64,000 nt of DNA. Source: Eledone cirrhosa. Lineage: Eukaryota; Mollusca; Cephalopoda; Octopoda; Eledonidae. The stretch spans positions 113,021,033-113,085,032 of the forward strand of contig OZ024744.1 of NCBI GenBank assembly GCA_964016885.1, read 5' to 3'. The number at the start of each line of letters is the position of its first letter. Within the stretch, counting starts at the first letter, position 1. The notes under the pieces are model-generated. The model was not told the origin of the DNA. It made no database searches and saw nothing but the letters and a program-made list of their open reading frames with translations. Made by a program: the position numbers and the translations under genes. Shown here one piece after another: positions 45,116 through 57,919 of the stretch.

Positions 45116-45400
45116 TACGAAATTGAAATTAAAGACATCTGTATGCTGTCACAACTCATATATATGTATATGTGTGTGTGTGTGTATATAAATATGTATG
45201 TGTGTATATATATATATATATATATCGCTCCCTCCAGTACATACATATACACACACATACATGCATATATGTGTGTGTATATGCACCATTATTGCTTGCA
45301 TTTGTGATACTGCATTAACTTACAAAGCTATGGTTGTGTAATGTGTGTGTAAATGGGAATATGCATCTATATATATGTCCATGTGGGCATGTGTGTCATC

Positions 45401-45618
45401 ATTATTTTACGTCCATTTAAGGGCGGTGGATTGGCAGTATCAGTAAAAGGTCGGACGCCATTCTTTGCAGCAAAGAGTTATGGCCCTTCATGATCTGAGT
45501 TCAAATCCAGCCGAGGTTAACTTTGCCTTTCATCCTTACGGGGTCGATAAAATAAAGTACCAGTAATGTACTGGGTAATTGCTGCCAAGAAGTAGAAACA
45601 ATTATTTTACGTCCATTT
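45401..45618 (+). mobile_element. Octopus SINE with intact target-site duplication
   Basis: SINE body 45419-45600 (GGGCGGTGGATTGGCAGTAT ... GTAGAAACA) is flanked by an 18-bp perfect direct repeat ATTATTTTACGTCCATTT (45401-45418 and 45601-45618). It inserted in the 3' tail of the RTE fragment that continues at 45619. Confidence 0.93.
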
Positions 45619-46047
45619 TTTCATGTTTGCCTGGGTTAGATTAGTCTCCACACATCATGTTTCTTTGTCATCTATTTTGGGAGTCTCAATTATTTGAGAT
45701 CAGCTCTCAGCACTTCTTTCCACTGAGATTACTGGTACTTCTTCACCCAGTGATCATCATCCATACACATCACATGTCCATACCAGTGCAGTCTCCTCTC
45801 CTGCACACTACATCTGCTTTCTCTTATTCCCAGTTTCCCTTTCAGTTCATCAAAGCTTTGCTGTTCTCTCACATAAACATTGCACATCCATCAAATTATG
45901 CTAGCTTCATTTCTCTCCAGTCTTCACATGTTCTCTACAGCCCATGTCTCACTACCATGTAACATTGCACTTCGTACACAGGTGTCATACACCCAGCCAT
46001 TATTTCGTCAAGAGAAACCTTTTGTTGTCAGTAACAGCAGTTATGTC
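45619..46047 (-). mobile_element. RTE LINE 3' fragment
   Basis: Matches the 3' part of LINE copy 1 (9361-9880): CATCACATGTCCATACCA, CTCTCCTGCACAC, CTAGCTTCATTTCTCTCCAG and CTCACTACCATGTAACATTG. C-terminal coding end plus 3' UTR only, many changes. It ends where a TG/TA tract and the 52-bp array begin. Confidence 0.8.
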
Positions 46048-46128
46048 TGTGTGTGTGTGCGTGTGTATATATATATATACGCACACACACACACATACAC
46101 ATATATATATATATATATACATATTTAT

Positions 46129-47926
46129 AGATAATTGTACACTAGTAAGTTACTACATTTTGTTGTCAGTAGAGGCAGTTATATAACTAAACACTAGCAA
46201 GTTACTACATTTTGTTGTCAGTAGAGGCAGTTATATAACTAAACACTAGCAAGTTACTACATTTTGTTGTCAGTAGAGGCAGTTATATAACTAAACACTA
46301 GCAAGTTACTACATTTTGTTGTCAGTAGAGGCAGTTATATAACTAAACACTAGCAAGTTACTACATTTTGTTGTCAGTAGAGGCAGTTATATAACTAAAC
46401 ACTAGCAAGTTACTACATTTTGTTGTCAGTAGAGGCAGTTATATAACTAAACACTAGTAAGTTACTACATTTTGTTGTCAGTAGAGGCAGTTATATAACT
46501 AAACACTAGCAAGTTACTACATTTTGTTGTCAGTACAGGCAGTTATATAACTAAACACTGGCAAGTTACTACATTTTGTTGTCAGTAGAGGCAGTTATAT
46601 AACTAAACACTAGCAAGTTACTACATTTTGTTGTCAGTAGAGGCAGTTATATAACTAAACACTAGCAAGTTACTACATTTTGTTGTCAGTAGAGGCAGTT
46701 ATATAACTAAACACTAGCAAGTTACTACATTTTGTTGTCAGTAGAGGCAGTTATATAACTAAACACTAGCAAGTTACTACATTTTGTTGTCAGTAGAGGC
46801 AGTTATATAACTAAACACTAGCAAGTTACAACATTTTGTTGTCAATACAGGCAGTTATATAACTAAACACTAGCAAGTTACTACATTTTGTTGTCAGTAG
46901 AGGCAGTTATATAACTAAACACTAGTAAGTTACTACATTTTGTTGTCAGTAGAGGCAGTTATATAACTAAACACTAGCAAGTTACTACATTTTGTTGTCA
47001 GTAGAGGCAGTTATATAACTAAACACTAGCAAGTTACAACATTTTGTTGTCAGTAGAGGCAGTTATATAACTAAACACTAGTAAGTTACTACATTTTGTT
47101 GTCAGTAGAGGCAGTTATATAACTAAACACTAGCAAGTTACTACATTTTGTTGTCAGTAGAGGCAGTTATATAACTAAACACTAGCAAGTTACAACATTT
47201 TGTTGTCAGTAGAGGCAGTTATATAACTAAACACTAGTAAGTTACTACATTTTGTTGTCAGTAGAGGCAGTTATATAACTAAACACTAGCAAGTTACTAC
47301 ATTTTGTTGTCAGTAGAGGCAGTTATATAACTAAACACTAGCAAGTTACTACATTTTGTTGTCAGTAGAGGCAGTTATATAACTAAACACTAGCAAGTTA
47401 CTACATTTTGTTGTCAGTAGAGGCAGTTATATAACTAAACACTAGCAAGTTACTACATTTTGTTGTCAGTAGAGGCAGTTATATAACTAAACACTAGCAA
47501 GTTACAACATTTTGTTGTCAGTAGAGGCAGTTATATAACTAAACACTAGTAAGTTACTACATTTTGTTGTCAGTAGAGGCAGTTATATAACTAAACACTA
47601 GCAAGTTACTACATTTTGTTGTCAGTAGAGGCAGTTATATAACTAAACACTAGCAAGTTACTACATTTTGTTGTCAGTAGAGGCAGTTATATAACTAAAC
47701 ACTAGCAAGTTACTACATTTTGTTGTCAGTAGAGGCAGTTATATAACTAAACACTGGCAAGTTACTACATTTTGTTGTCAGTAGAGGCAGTTATATAACT
47801 AAACACTAGCAAGTTACTACATTTTGTTGTCAGTAGAGGCAGTTATATAACTAAACACTAGCAAGTTACTACATTTTGTTGTCAGTAGAGGCAGTTATAT
47901 AACTAAACACTAGCAAGTTACTACAT
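46129..47926. repeat. 52-bp minisatellite (about 34 units)
   Basis: GTTACTACATTTTGTTGTCA GTAGAGGCAGTTATATAACTAAACACTAGCAA at 52 bp, very homogeneous. The core TTTTGTTGTCAGTA..CAGTTAT matches the end of the adjacent LINE fragment (46019-46045), so the unit probably came from it. Confidence 0.95.
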
Positions 47927-48137
47927 TTATCTAACTACCTCATTGTCAATGTTGGGATCTCAACATTTTCCCAGTTGCTCGTTGCTTCTTTTAATCCTTC
48001 CGTCCTTCATCTTTTATCACATTTCATGTAGTCTTTTTTATATAATAGACTCAATAAACACATAAACACACCCGTGTGTGTGTATATATATATATATACA
48101 TACACATATACACATACAAACATATATATATATATTC

Positions 48138-48206
48138 AATTAGAAAGGGAACAACACAAAATATAACTACTCCACTGAGTAGTTATGTGTTGTTCACTTT
48201 CTAATT
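48138..48206. mobile_element. Short foldback
   Basis: AATTAGAAAGGGAACAACAC ... GTGTTGTTCACTTTCTAATT, arms about 30 bp. A single related arm occurs at 48972-49025 (AGCAAGTGAACAACACAC... ATTACTCCATTACC AAAGG), similar to the outer PLE end at 12080. Confidence 0.8.
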
Positions 48207-48455
48207 AAATTGCTCTGTTCTATACATAGAGCACTCTTTTTTCCTTTGGAATTACGTTACACACACACATAGATAGATATTTGTATATATATATATATAT
48301 ATATATCTAAGGCGGATAAAATTCCCGAGATCTATGGACGCGTTCTATCCAGCGGTCTCTGTCCCTCATTATCGCTGCCATATCCTGCGTCTCCAAGAGA
48401 CCAGTGTCTGTCCTTAAGGCATACATACAAATATATATGTATATATGTGTGTGTG

Positions 48456-48491
<36 letters not shown>

Positions 48492-48599
48492 TAAAACAAT
48501 GTCCTAACGTACGAAGTTAAACCTACAGCCAGTAAGCACCTCTTAACCCAACATACACCCCACCCCACTCCATCCTCCCACTTCTTGTTGGTACCACAG
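48207..48599. other. Unassigned sequence
   Basis: Two TA/TG tracts around a balanced-composition stretch (48302-48420, GGACGCGTTCTATCCAGCGG) that I cannot assign. Confidence 0.5.
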
Positions 48600-48787
48600 A
48601 GCACCCAGTCCGCACTTTAAATGTGGTTGGTGTTAGGAAGGGCATCCAGCTGTAGAAAACCTGCCAGAGACAGTTTTGTATGACACGGTCATGACCAATC
48701 TTGCTTCAAGTGGGACAATCCCATCTAACCCATGCCTATGTGGAAGCTGGACGTTAAACGAAGATGGTGGTGATGATGATGATAATA
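48600..48787 (-). mobile_element. Dispersed 'GTTTAACGTCC ... GGATGCCCTTCC' repeat, minus
   Basis: Reverse complement: ATCATCATCACCACCATCTT CGTTTAACGTCCAGCTTCC ... TTTTCTACAGCTGGATGCCC TTCCTAACACC. Confidence 0.72.
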
Positions 48788-49142
48788 TATACATATGTAT
48801 ATATATATACACAAGAATTATTTGTAATTCAGAACCTAAAATATGATTTCGTCTTCATAAAGCACTGAATAATTATTGATAAATTATTATTAACTACTAA
48901 TTAATTAGGAGATCTTAATTTCCTGTTCCAATATTTTTCACATGTGGAAAATTTCTTGTGCTCTCTCTCTATAAATATTTAATTAGCAAGTGAACAACAC
49001 ACTATATAATTACTCCATTACCAAAGGTTTCAGGACTCTAGACATTATTAACATACGTCTACTTCGCTGATAAGTAATACAAGTAATAAAAGTTATATAT
49101 ATGCAATATATATATATGCAATATATATATATGCAATATATA

Positions 49143-49556
49143 TGAGGGCAATCCTAAAAGTAAGGTCTCATTCCGATATTGCAACTTCCGATATCGGAAC
49201 TTTTCTGTTAAAATCCTGTGGATGGTGTTTCGGGAAACCTCAGGAACCAAAATGCGGAGAGCATCCAGAGTTATCCGCCGATCTTTACGCATGTTTTCCT
49301 GGGAAGGAGACCTTACTTTTGGGATTTCCCTCGTATATAATAACTGCGCGAAATTCGCACTTGGCTGCGGTAGCGTTCAACGGGAGCTCCATTGTCAATG
49401 GCTGCCAAGCCAAGATCGAGCATCCCAGCGAAGCGGGCGCATGCTTGTTTGGGGAGTGAAGGAAGCACCAATCACAACAGTGTTGCCAACAGCCATACGA
49501 ACAGTTTCTCTGCGTTCCCCGTCACTTTGGAGACCTTACTTTTGAGATTGCCCTCA
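49143..49556. mobile_element. mariner-type transposon remnant with three terminal-repeat copies
   Basis: Left end TGAGGGCAATCCTAAAAGTA AGGTCTC and right end GGAGACCTTACTTTTGAGAT TGCCCTCA are inverted repeats, flanked by TA as expected for mariner. A third, right-end-like copy lies inside (49306-49333). On the minus strand 49160-49292 reads RRITLDALRILV and RNTIHRILTEKF, a helix-turn-helix typical of the transposase N-terminus. Internally deleted and not functional. Confidence 0.8.
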
Positions 49557-49722
49557 TATATATATATATATATATTTGGCCATAGGCAAGTCCCTAGCAA
49601 AAGCCACATCTGTTATGTTTAAGCTTAAGTATCAAGTGAAGGTATTACTTGAAATCGAGTATGGATTTATATATATATATATATATATGTGTGTGTATAT
49701 GTAATTATATATATACCAAGTT

Positions 49723-50347
49723 GAAAGATATATGTTTATGGCGAGAAAGAGCCATATATTGTAAGAGAAACATGGTATATTGTATATTTACCTAATACAT
49801 ATTCTATAGAAGAATATGTACACAGATGGAATCATTAGTGAAACCTTATAGCGCTATTTTATACCTGGAAATCGATCTATGTAATCGATCATCGAAAAAA
49901 CAATCAATCAGTATATTTGATCATTGAAGACAAATAATCGATTATGATTAAACCACATGAGACTCAGCTACTCTTCAGAGGTTTAGTCTCACCATTCTAA
50001 GGGAAATATAGAATGAAGATGATAAATAAATCAATATAGCTGGAAATATCCACACCTAAGTCCAAAGCGACCACCATACTGAGAAGCACATGGTCACATT
50101 AAACCTATGGCGAATAGATATCCACAAGGTGGACGATAACTCTGCTAGAAATAGGAACAATGATCGATTACATAGATTGATTTTTAACATTACTCTCTAG
50201 GTATGAAATAGCGCTATAAGATTTCACTTATGATTCCACCTGAGTACATATTGTTCTATAGAATATGTATTTGGTATATATACAATATACTGTGTTTCTT
50301 GTGTGATATATGGTTCTTTATCTATCTGTGTATATAATATCTTTTTC
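49723..50347. mobile_element. 625-bp foldback
   Basis: Left arm about 49723-49890 and right arm about 50150-50347 pair with scattered mismatches: CTAATACATATTCTATAGA, CTTATAGCGCTATTT and ATCTATGTAATCGATCAT with their complements. The loop of about 250 bp has no recognised content. Confidence 0.82.
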
Positions 50348-50445
50348 ATTTGGTTGTTATAGCTCTAGATAAAGCCTGTTGAGCTTACTTATTGAGAAAC
50401 ACAAAAGTCTAAACATATCTGTTATGTTTTGATTTATATATTCAG

Positions 50446-50512
50446 TTCCCGTCCCACCCTTGCAAGCAGGGAAAAGCGGACGTAAAATGAAATGATGATG
50501 ATGATGACGATA
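50446..50512 (+). mobile_element. SINE/LINE 3' tail fragment
   Basis: AGTTCCCGTCCCACCCTTGC AAGCAGGGAAAAGCGGACGT AAAATGAAATGATGATGATG equals the 3' end of the tRNA SINEs at 14510 and 17930, in the other orientation. Confidence 0.8.
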
Positions 50513-50657
50513 TATATATTGTTACATCATTTTGTGGTTGAGGTGTTTGGCTCGTGTGGTTGGGGGTCAGGAGTTCAGTCACCTGTGTCATGTTGCTCCT
50601 GTCAAGTAAGTTGCACTTGTAATTTGAAAGACACCAGCTTTGTCTCAAACTGTGAGA

Positions 50658-50659
<2 letters not shown>

Positions 50660-50699
<40 letters not shown>

Positions 50700-50748
50700 A
50701 TATATATATGTGTGTGTATTTATATATATATATATATATTTATATATT

Positions 50749-50779
<31 letters not shown>

Positions 50780-50842
50780 ATATATATAAACATATATATG
50801 TGTGTGTGTATATATATATATATATAAACATATCTATATGCA

Positions 50843-50880
<38 letters not shown>
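50660..50880. repeat. (TA)n/(TG)n microsatellite
   Basis: TA tract with GTGTGTG and TTTATA interruptions. Confidence 0.95.
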
Positions 50881-50881
<1 letters not shown>

Positions 50882-50924
50882 AAACATTTTTGCTCTTCAA
50901 GCTGGTTGTTTTGATAACTTGAAG

Positions 50925-51733
50925 GTTTATATATTGTCAAAGATGTTTTGTCACACATTCTGTGACCTCCTCAGTGACTAGGTTTTTATTTTGTGTCTTT
51001 CCTTTGTTCTGTCCTACACCATCTTGTTGTGTGTTATGTACTTAGTTTGCGCATGCGTTACATCCGGGTGTGTGTTTGTGTGTTTATTTACTTGTCACTA
51101 GTTTTTTTTTTTTCATTCTGTTTGATATGTTTTGTTAGCTTGTTTTTTGTGTGTGTCTGTATGTCTTCATTTTATTGCTATTCCACTCATTTTCTGTTTA
51201 ATTTTGATTGGAGTTCGCTTATGTTTGTTGCCTCTGTGATTTACCTGAACATTGCATCTTTTCTATGTGTGGATATAATCTCTATGTTCTCAAGTGCACC
51301 CCTATGTTCTATTTTGGCATGTTACTGGAGTACTGATGAGTTTTTCCTATCCTGGAGTTCTCACCAGTGTTCACTTATCCTTTCTCCTATGCTATGTATG
51401 TTGCATTCTTATTCCTACACTCAGTACATCTGATGCTATATACTACGTTCCTAGTTTTGCAGTTAATTTGTGGGCTTAGCTTTCATTTCCTATCAGCACA
51501 GGGGGGATCTTTGAAGTGAGTATGTTTTGCTAATTAGAGTTTTTATGGAAATACCTAGTCTTTCAACTATCTTAATATTTAATTTGACATTGTCTAAATC
51601 TGTATGCTAGGAGTTGTATTAATAAACTCTGGTAGTTATTGCTATCATACCATGAGTTTATTTTATTTGCCTTATTCCTAATCCTTTCTAGTCTGTTCCA
51701 TGGGGCAAATTCCATTTGCATCATTTCCTACAA
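50925..51733 (-). mobile_element. Penelope-like element 3' half, minus
   Basis: Matches 58690-59580: CACATTCTGTGACCTC, TTGTTCTGTCCTACACCATC, TTTGATTGGAGTTC. The minus strand near 51480-51380 reads INCKTRNVVYSIRC then KNATYIA, a GIY-YIG nuclease with the YIG glycine changed. 3' end at 50925. Confidence 0.75.
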
Positions 51734-52240
51734 TCTTTGAAAGATACCCCATGTGCTGATAGAAAATGCATAGTCTGCAAGCTAACCCGCCAATTAACTT
51801 CAAAACTAGGAAAGTAGCATAAGTGAACTCTGGTGAGAACTCCAGGATGGGAAAAACTCATCAGTACTCCACCAGCATGCCAAAATAGTTATAAAATTAT
51901 AAATAGTTATAAAAATTATATCCAGACACAGAAAAGATGCAATACTCAGACAAATCACAGAGGCAACAAATATAAACGAACTCCAACCAGATTTAAACAG
52001 CACAACTAGTAATTAAGGATAAAATGAAGATATACACACAAAAACTAAGAAAAGAAATCAGACAGACACAAACTAAATAAAAAATAAATAAAAACACACA
52101 CACACACGCATGCGGAGACTAGGCACCCAACAGACAAAAACAAGATGGTATAGGCGTGACACACAAAATAAAAGCTTAGTCACTGATGATGTCAAACCCA
52201 AAATGCGCGCATGCTTTTATTGACAACATGACAACATTTC
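51734..52240 (+). mobile_element. Penelope-like element 3' part, plus, head-to-head with the previous one
   Basis: Plus strand reads a degraded FERYPMC...INFKTRK (zinc-finger and start of GIY-YIG), then the 3' UTR (GAACTCTGGTGAGAACTCCA, CAACAAATATAAACGAACTC CAACCAGA) to TTTTATTGACAACATGACAA. The nuclease core is deleted. Joined back-to-back to the minus copy. Confidence 0.7.
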
Positions 52241-54164
52241 TTTTATATGTATGTGTATTGAATAATGAACCAATGGTATTGGAGAAATTTTATATAAGTT
52301 TCACAAATAACATTAATTAAAAGTTAATACATACATTTATTTTTAAAGTGAAAATATTGTTAAATTTGGAATAGAGAAGTCAACAGATCAACGGAAATGA
52401 ATAATTATTTACAAGAACATTTCAATGTTCTGTGATGTTACATAAGTGCAATTATTGGAAGGTTTACCTTGGATATACTTACTCCCCCAATTGTTGATTG
52501 TAATATCATAATTATATATTATGATTGTAATATCTTGTCATTTCATAATTATACTGCGTTTTTGTATCTCTTTGTCTGTCTTGTCTCTGCAAATATATTT
52601 CAATTTAAAAGGAAATATATAAAAATCATAAAGTAAGTTTAGATACTATTGGTATTCCAAAAATAATTGTTCTAGTTGCAAAATGTTGAGGTAACAATGT
52701 CATGATTAATTAGATTAACTATATGAGAATTCAAAGGTACTATAGTATCATGTCTTTTGCTTTAAATATATTACATGTTCACAAATTTTAATTTCATGCA
52801 TTATGTGTGTGTGTTTCTCTCAATTCATGATAATTTTGTCCTTTAGGCAGATATAACAATATTTTTTCGGGTTTTTTTTATTTAAACATATTTATTTTAT
52901 TCGTTTCTCTATTTTTGTTGGTCATTTATCCATTTTTATTCTAGATTTCTCTATTTTTTAATTGAAAACCTATTACAACCATACTTTCATCTAAATGTCA
53001 CATTTGTACATTAATTATGTCTACGACCCTTAACAAATATATGTAAGCTACTAAATAAATGACTTAAGGGGTCTTAGTCATTTCAAGTGACACTGATCAA
53101 ACATTATTTTAAAGATATCCATTGCAGAAAAAATTATAAAAATATTTTTTGTTGGTATTTGCTGCTGTGTAAATATCAAACACTTTACTTATATAGAAAA
53201 ATGTCTTGTGAATGTTGCATAATTTAAAAGAATTGTATTAAAGTATTTCTATGTGAACTTTGACAGTAGTGCTAATAAAAATACATATTCACTTACATTT
53301 GTTTTCCTGTTTTTTGTGGAAGAATATGAAATCCTGCTAATTCAAATGTAAGCCGGCTCACTATGATATCTAAGAAAAGAAAAAAAAAGAACATTACTGT
53401 ACAGTTTTTGTGTCATAGGTGTGCAACAGAACTGTTGGTGCAAGTAACTCTAACACATAATTAAAAAGAAAAAAAAAACTACACTAACACTTTCATTCTG
53501 GTTTTGAAACATTGTTAATTGCAGCAGAGTTATGGCTTTTTCCGTACTAAATTTAACCAGATATGACTTTTATGATGCGCCAGTTTGAGACGTATAGCAT
53601 AATTTTGACTCATTTCGTTGGGAAAATTGCAAAGGACGCTAATTGAAAAGTAGGCTTAGAATACCGAACATAACTCACCAACTCTCTACAAATCTAACAT
53701 ATCTAAAGTAATGCGGCTTAGAGCTGTTATATTAAGTGTATCATAATTTGTAGGAGCCAAAGCCTCAACACTGTAGAGATTTGTAGAGATAATATGATAT
53801 ATAATTTAAAATTTAGTACCGAACAATAAAATAAAGTAAAAATCTGTAGACGTTTTATACAGTAAAAAAATGAACGTGAAAAGAAAAGAAAAAAATATTT
53901 GTTTTTAACAAAAAGTTCAGCTTCCCTACAGAAAGTTACATTTTACTCTTACATGGGTGAAAAGTTTGAACTGACAGTTCTCCAATAGGTTTCATAAAAA
54001 AAACATGCACCGTCATTTGCATCACAATGGCAATGAATAACCCTAAGTCTTACATAGCTCCTCCACGACATCTAGAAAGCCAGTCACACAAAGCTGTAGA
54101 GGTTTAGATTTAAATCTTAGGTTAAATGTAGAAGCTGAGTTACTCGGCTTTGCCCGGAGTCAGC
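52241..54164. other. 1.9 kb AT-rich sequence without recognised feature
   Basis: No tandem repeat, no domain-bearing frame and no known repeat recognised except a retroelement-like end at 54127-54170 (CTGAGTTACTCGGCTTTGCC CGGAGTCAGCTAG). Confidence 0.5.
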
Positions 54165-54346
54165 TAGAATAATTATATATATATATATATATATATAGGG
54201 TCATATATAATTATATATATATATATATATATATATAGGGTCATATATAATTATATATATATATATATAGGGTCATATATAATTATATATATATATATAT
54301 ATATATATAGGGTCATATATAATTATATATATATATATATAGGGTC

Positions 54347-54377
<31 letters not shown>

Positions 54378-54765
54378 CATATATAATTATATATATATAT
54401 ATATAGGGTCATATATAATTATATATATATATATATAGGGTCATATATATATATATATATATATATAGGGTCATATATATATATATATATATATATAGGG
54501 TCATATATAATTATATATATATATATATATATAGGGTCATATATAATTATATATATATATATATATATATAGGGTCATATATAATTATATATATATATAT
54601 ATATATAGGGTCATATATAATTATATATATATATATATATATATAGGGTCATATATAATTATATATATATATATATATATATAGGGTCATATATAATTAT
54701 ATATATATATATATATATATAGGGTCATATATAATTATATATATATATATATATAGGGTCATATA

Positions 54766-54803
<38 letters not shown>

Positions 54804-54810
54804 CATATAC

Positions 54811-54857
<47 letters not shown>

Positions 54858-55053
54858 CATATATAATTATATATATATATATATATAGGGTCATATATAA
54901 TTATATATATATAGGGTCATATATAATTATATATATATAGGGTCATATATAATTATATATATATATAGGGTCATATATAATTATATATATATATATATAT
55001 ATATAGGGTCATATATAATTATATATATATATATATATATATAGGGTCATATA

Positions 55054-55107
<54 letters not shown>
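54165..55107. repeat. AT array with TAGGGTCATATATAATTATA unit (about 26 units)
   Basis: A constant 20-bp core, TAGGGTCATATATAATTATA, alternates with (TA)n of varying length, giving units of about 24 to 60 bp. A few units lack AATTA. It ends in AGGGTCAGGCTATGG. Confidence 0.95.
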
Positions 55108-55111
<4 letters not shown>

Positions 55112-55582
55112 CAGGCTATGGTGCCAATATGAAAATATTTTAGTGGATACAAGAAGCCGAAATAACCTCACAGTCTAAAGTTGAGAAAACACAGTCAAGT
55201 TGGCCGCACCAAAACCTTCTCACATCAGCACTCACCGATAAAAAACCATTTAAGAAGGGACACGCTGGACCCGTTTCCAAGTCAGACATTGATTAACACA
55301 AATTATTATTGAAAAATGGTGAAACGGATATGTAGTGGAACTACGTCTTACCTCGCAATAGCAACATTTTCATATGCAATAAGGTTAAACTGACCAATGA
55401 TAAATCGTGTATCAATACATGATCACTCTCTCTCTCTGGTGAAAAACCATAGTACAGAGTGGACCAGGAGATGACTACGGATGCGTGAAGAATTATTATA
55501 AAATGACTCCTACATTCCTATCGACAATAGAAATTATATTTATAGAGATGTTTATTTATATCCTGGAAGTCAGAAGCATGTA
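55108..55582. other. Unassigned sequence upstream of the gypsy element
   Basis: Balanced composition, CTCTCTCTCT at 55426. Possibly retroelement-derived, but no homologous partner is seen inside the window. Confidence 0.45.
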
Positions 55583-55927
55583 ACTACCAATGAGAAGCTA
55601 CCAACTCATCGACTAAGGTATTTCTCTTATATCGTTTGTAATAACAAGACCCTTAGAAGATTTTAACGTGCAGTTATAAAAAGATATAGGTAACATTTAA
55701 CCTCTCATCCTATCTATAAAATGTCTAGCCAACAATAACAAACGATTTTTCTTCGCACATGGCATTTTTGTCCAACATGGCGTCCCACCTTCTTCCTCAC
55801 TGGTTCTTGCGCTTTTACTTTGCCCTACATTAGTGCACTCTCTATGACACTACGGAACTTTGACATTTTTTTTACATGTTTTCTTCACAACTATTGCGGT
55901 GAAGTTTAAGAACATCTCTCTCCTGTA

Positions 55928-57837
55928 ATGGCAAGGCTGCCTCCTAATGTCCAGGCCATTTTGGCAGCAATGACAGAAACCAGTTCGGTAGATCAGTTGG
56001 CTTCATCCGCTGATAAAATCTTGGAGTGCTCCAGTAATTCTACCACTACTACCCCATCACGACTTGCAACAAATTCTTCACCTTCGCTTGTCGCATCGGT
56101 TTCAGCTAGCGCGACCTCAACTAACGAAGCAATACTCAAGGCCATCCATGACCTAATGAAGGAGGTACAACTTCTTCGTTTATCACGATCTCCCCGACAA
56201 CGGTTGCAAAATTTTATTGAGACTAAGGGTCCTCCAGTTTTTTCACGCCCGCGTCGCCTTTCTCCAGAAAAATTGAAAGCGGCTAAGGCAGAGTTTAACC
56301 ATATGCTGCAGTTGGGTATCATTCGCCCTTCTTCCAGTCCGTGGATCTCACCTTTACACATGGTGCCGAAACGTTCGGGAGTCTGGCGTCCCACTGGAGA
56401 TTCTCGGCGATTAAATTCAATTACCGTGCCAGACCGTTACCCAAATCCTCACATCCAGGATTTCACTTCTTCGCTTCACGGATGTACTATCTTTTCAAAA
56501 TTGGACTTGATCAGAGCATACCATCAAATTCCTGTGAATCCTGCGGACATTCCTAAAACTGCCGTTACTACACCGTTCAGTGTTTCACTGGAGGTCCATA
56601 TCTCGCACCTCAGATTTAGGCAGTACCAAGTTCGTATTAACCCTGCGAACTGCATTTTCGGCGTTGCTTCACTCGTCTTTTTAGGCCACGTGATTAAATC
56701 TGAAGGAATATTCCCACTTCCTGAGAAAGTGAAGGGTCTTCAGGAACTCTCTCCGCCTACTTCCTTGTGAGAGCTGCGGCAGTTCCTGGGCCTCTTAAAT
56801 TATTATTGATGGTTTATCCCGCATTGCGCAGAACTCTTTGCTCCACTATCTGATATCCTGCGTAACAGAAAGAAGAAGAACGAGCCAATCGCTTTGGGAC
56901 CCATGCAACTCGAAGCATTCTCCAAAGCTAAATAGAATTTAGCAAATGCATCTCTGCTTGCACACCCTATGTCTGGTGCCCAGTTTTCACTGGTTGTAGA
57001 TGCATCAAGCACAGCGGTAGGTGCAGTATTGCAACAGCACCACCAACAACAACTTCAACCTCTTGTTATCTTTTCAAAGCAGCTATAGCAACTTCGGCTG
57101 CGAACTGTTGGCCATTTTCCTTGATGTCAAACACTTTCGGCCACATACATATCGATATCGTGAGACCTTAACCTGCATTGATCGTGTGACCCGATGGCCT
57201 GAATCCATACCTCTTAGCGACATAACTGCTGAATAAGTAGTGTAAGCCCTGGTTTCATGATGGAAATCGCGCTATGGAGTTCCTACCACTATTACTACAG
57301 ACCGTAGAAGGCAGTTTGAATCTCAAATTTTCACGGATCTATCAAAGATCATCGGCGCTCAACGCATCAGGACTGCATCTGCATCTAATGGAATGGTAAA
57401 GCATTTTCATCGCATTGCGTGCCTATCCGGATACTCTACATTGGAAGGACAACCTCCCCATAGTACTACTCGGTATCCGCACTTCAATTAAAGAGGACCT
57501 TGGATTCTCTCCAGCCGAGCTTTTGTACGGCACTACTTTATCTCTGCCAGGACAGATGCTTGCTCCAGTTGACCTTTCTACTCAGGACCCTACACTATAT
57601 GTGACCCGTTTGCGTTCGTATTTTCAAGTCCTGCCTCCTATGAACACTAGGCAACAAACCATTAAATCTTCGGTTCCGAGGGACATTGCCTCGAGGACCC
57701 ATGTTTTTGTCAGAAATGACGCAGTGAGAAGTCCTCTCACTCCACCTTATTCTGGACCCTATCGCGTACTTGCACGTACAAACATTTCACCATTGACTTT
57801 AATGAACATAAAGACACAGTCTCTATTGACAGACTAA
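55928..57837 (+). pseudogene. gypsy gag-pol remnant (plus copy)
   Basis: 55928-56770 is open: a gag C-terminal piece ([25 protein letters not shown]), then directly reverse transcriptase ([67 protein letters not shown]). Protease is missing, and the segment that should hold the catalytic Y-x-D-D box is deleted between TTPF and INP. After stops come RNase H pieces (LVVDASSTAVGAVLQQ near 56990) and integrase pieces (CIDRVTRWPESIPL near 57180; [20 protein letters not shown] from 57445). Dead by several deletions. Confidence 0.85.
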
Positions 57838-57919
57838 AGCGGGCCTACACAGATGCTCTCACACCAGGGCCTCATACTCCCCCCTCCTACAATGTGTCAA
57901 TACAAACACCACTACAAAC

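Noticed and set aside
49142..49545. Plus-strand frames across the mariner remnant
   Set aside because: The transposase-like helix-turn-helix is on the minus strand; plus frames are shadows.
50993..51433. Hydrophobic 146-codon plus-strand frame
   Set aside because: Antisense of a Penelope-like 3' UTR and nuclease remnant; hydrophobicity comes from T-rich sequence.
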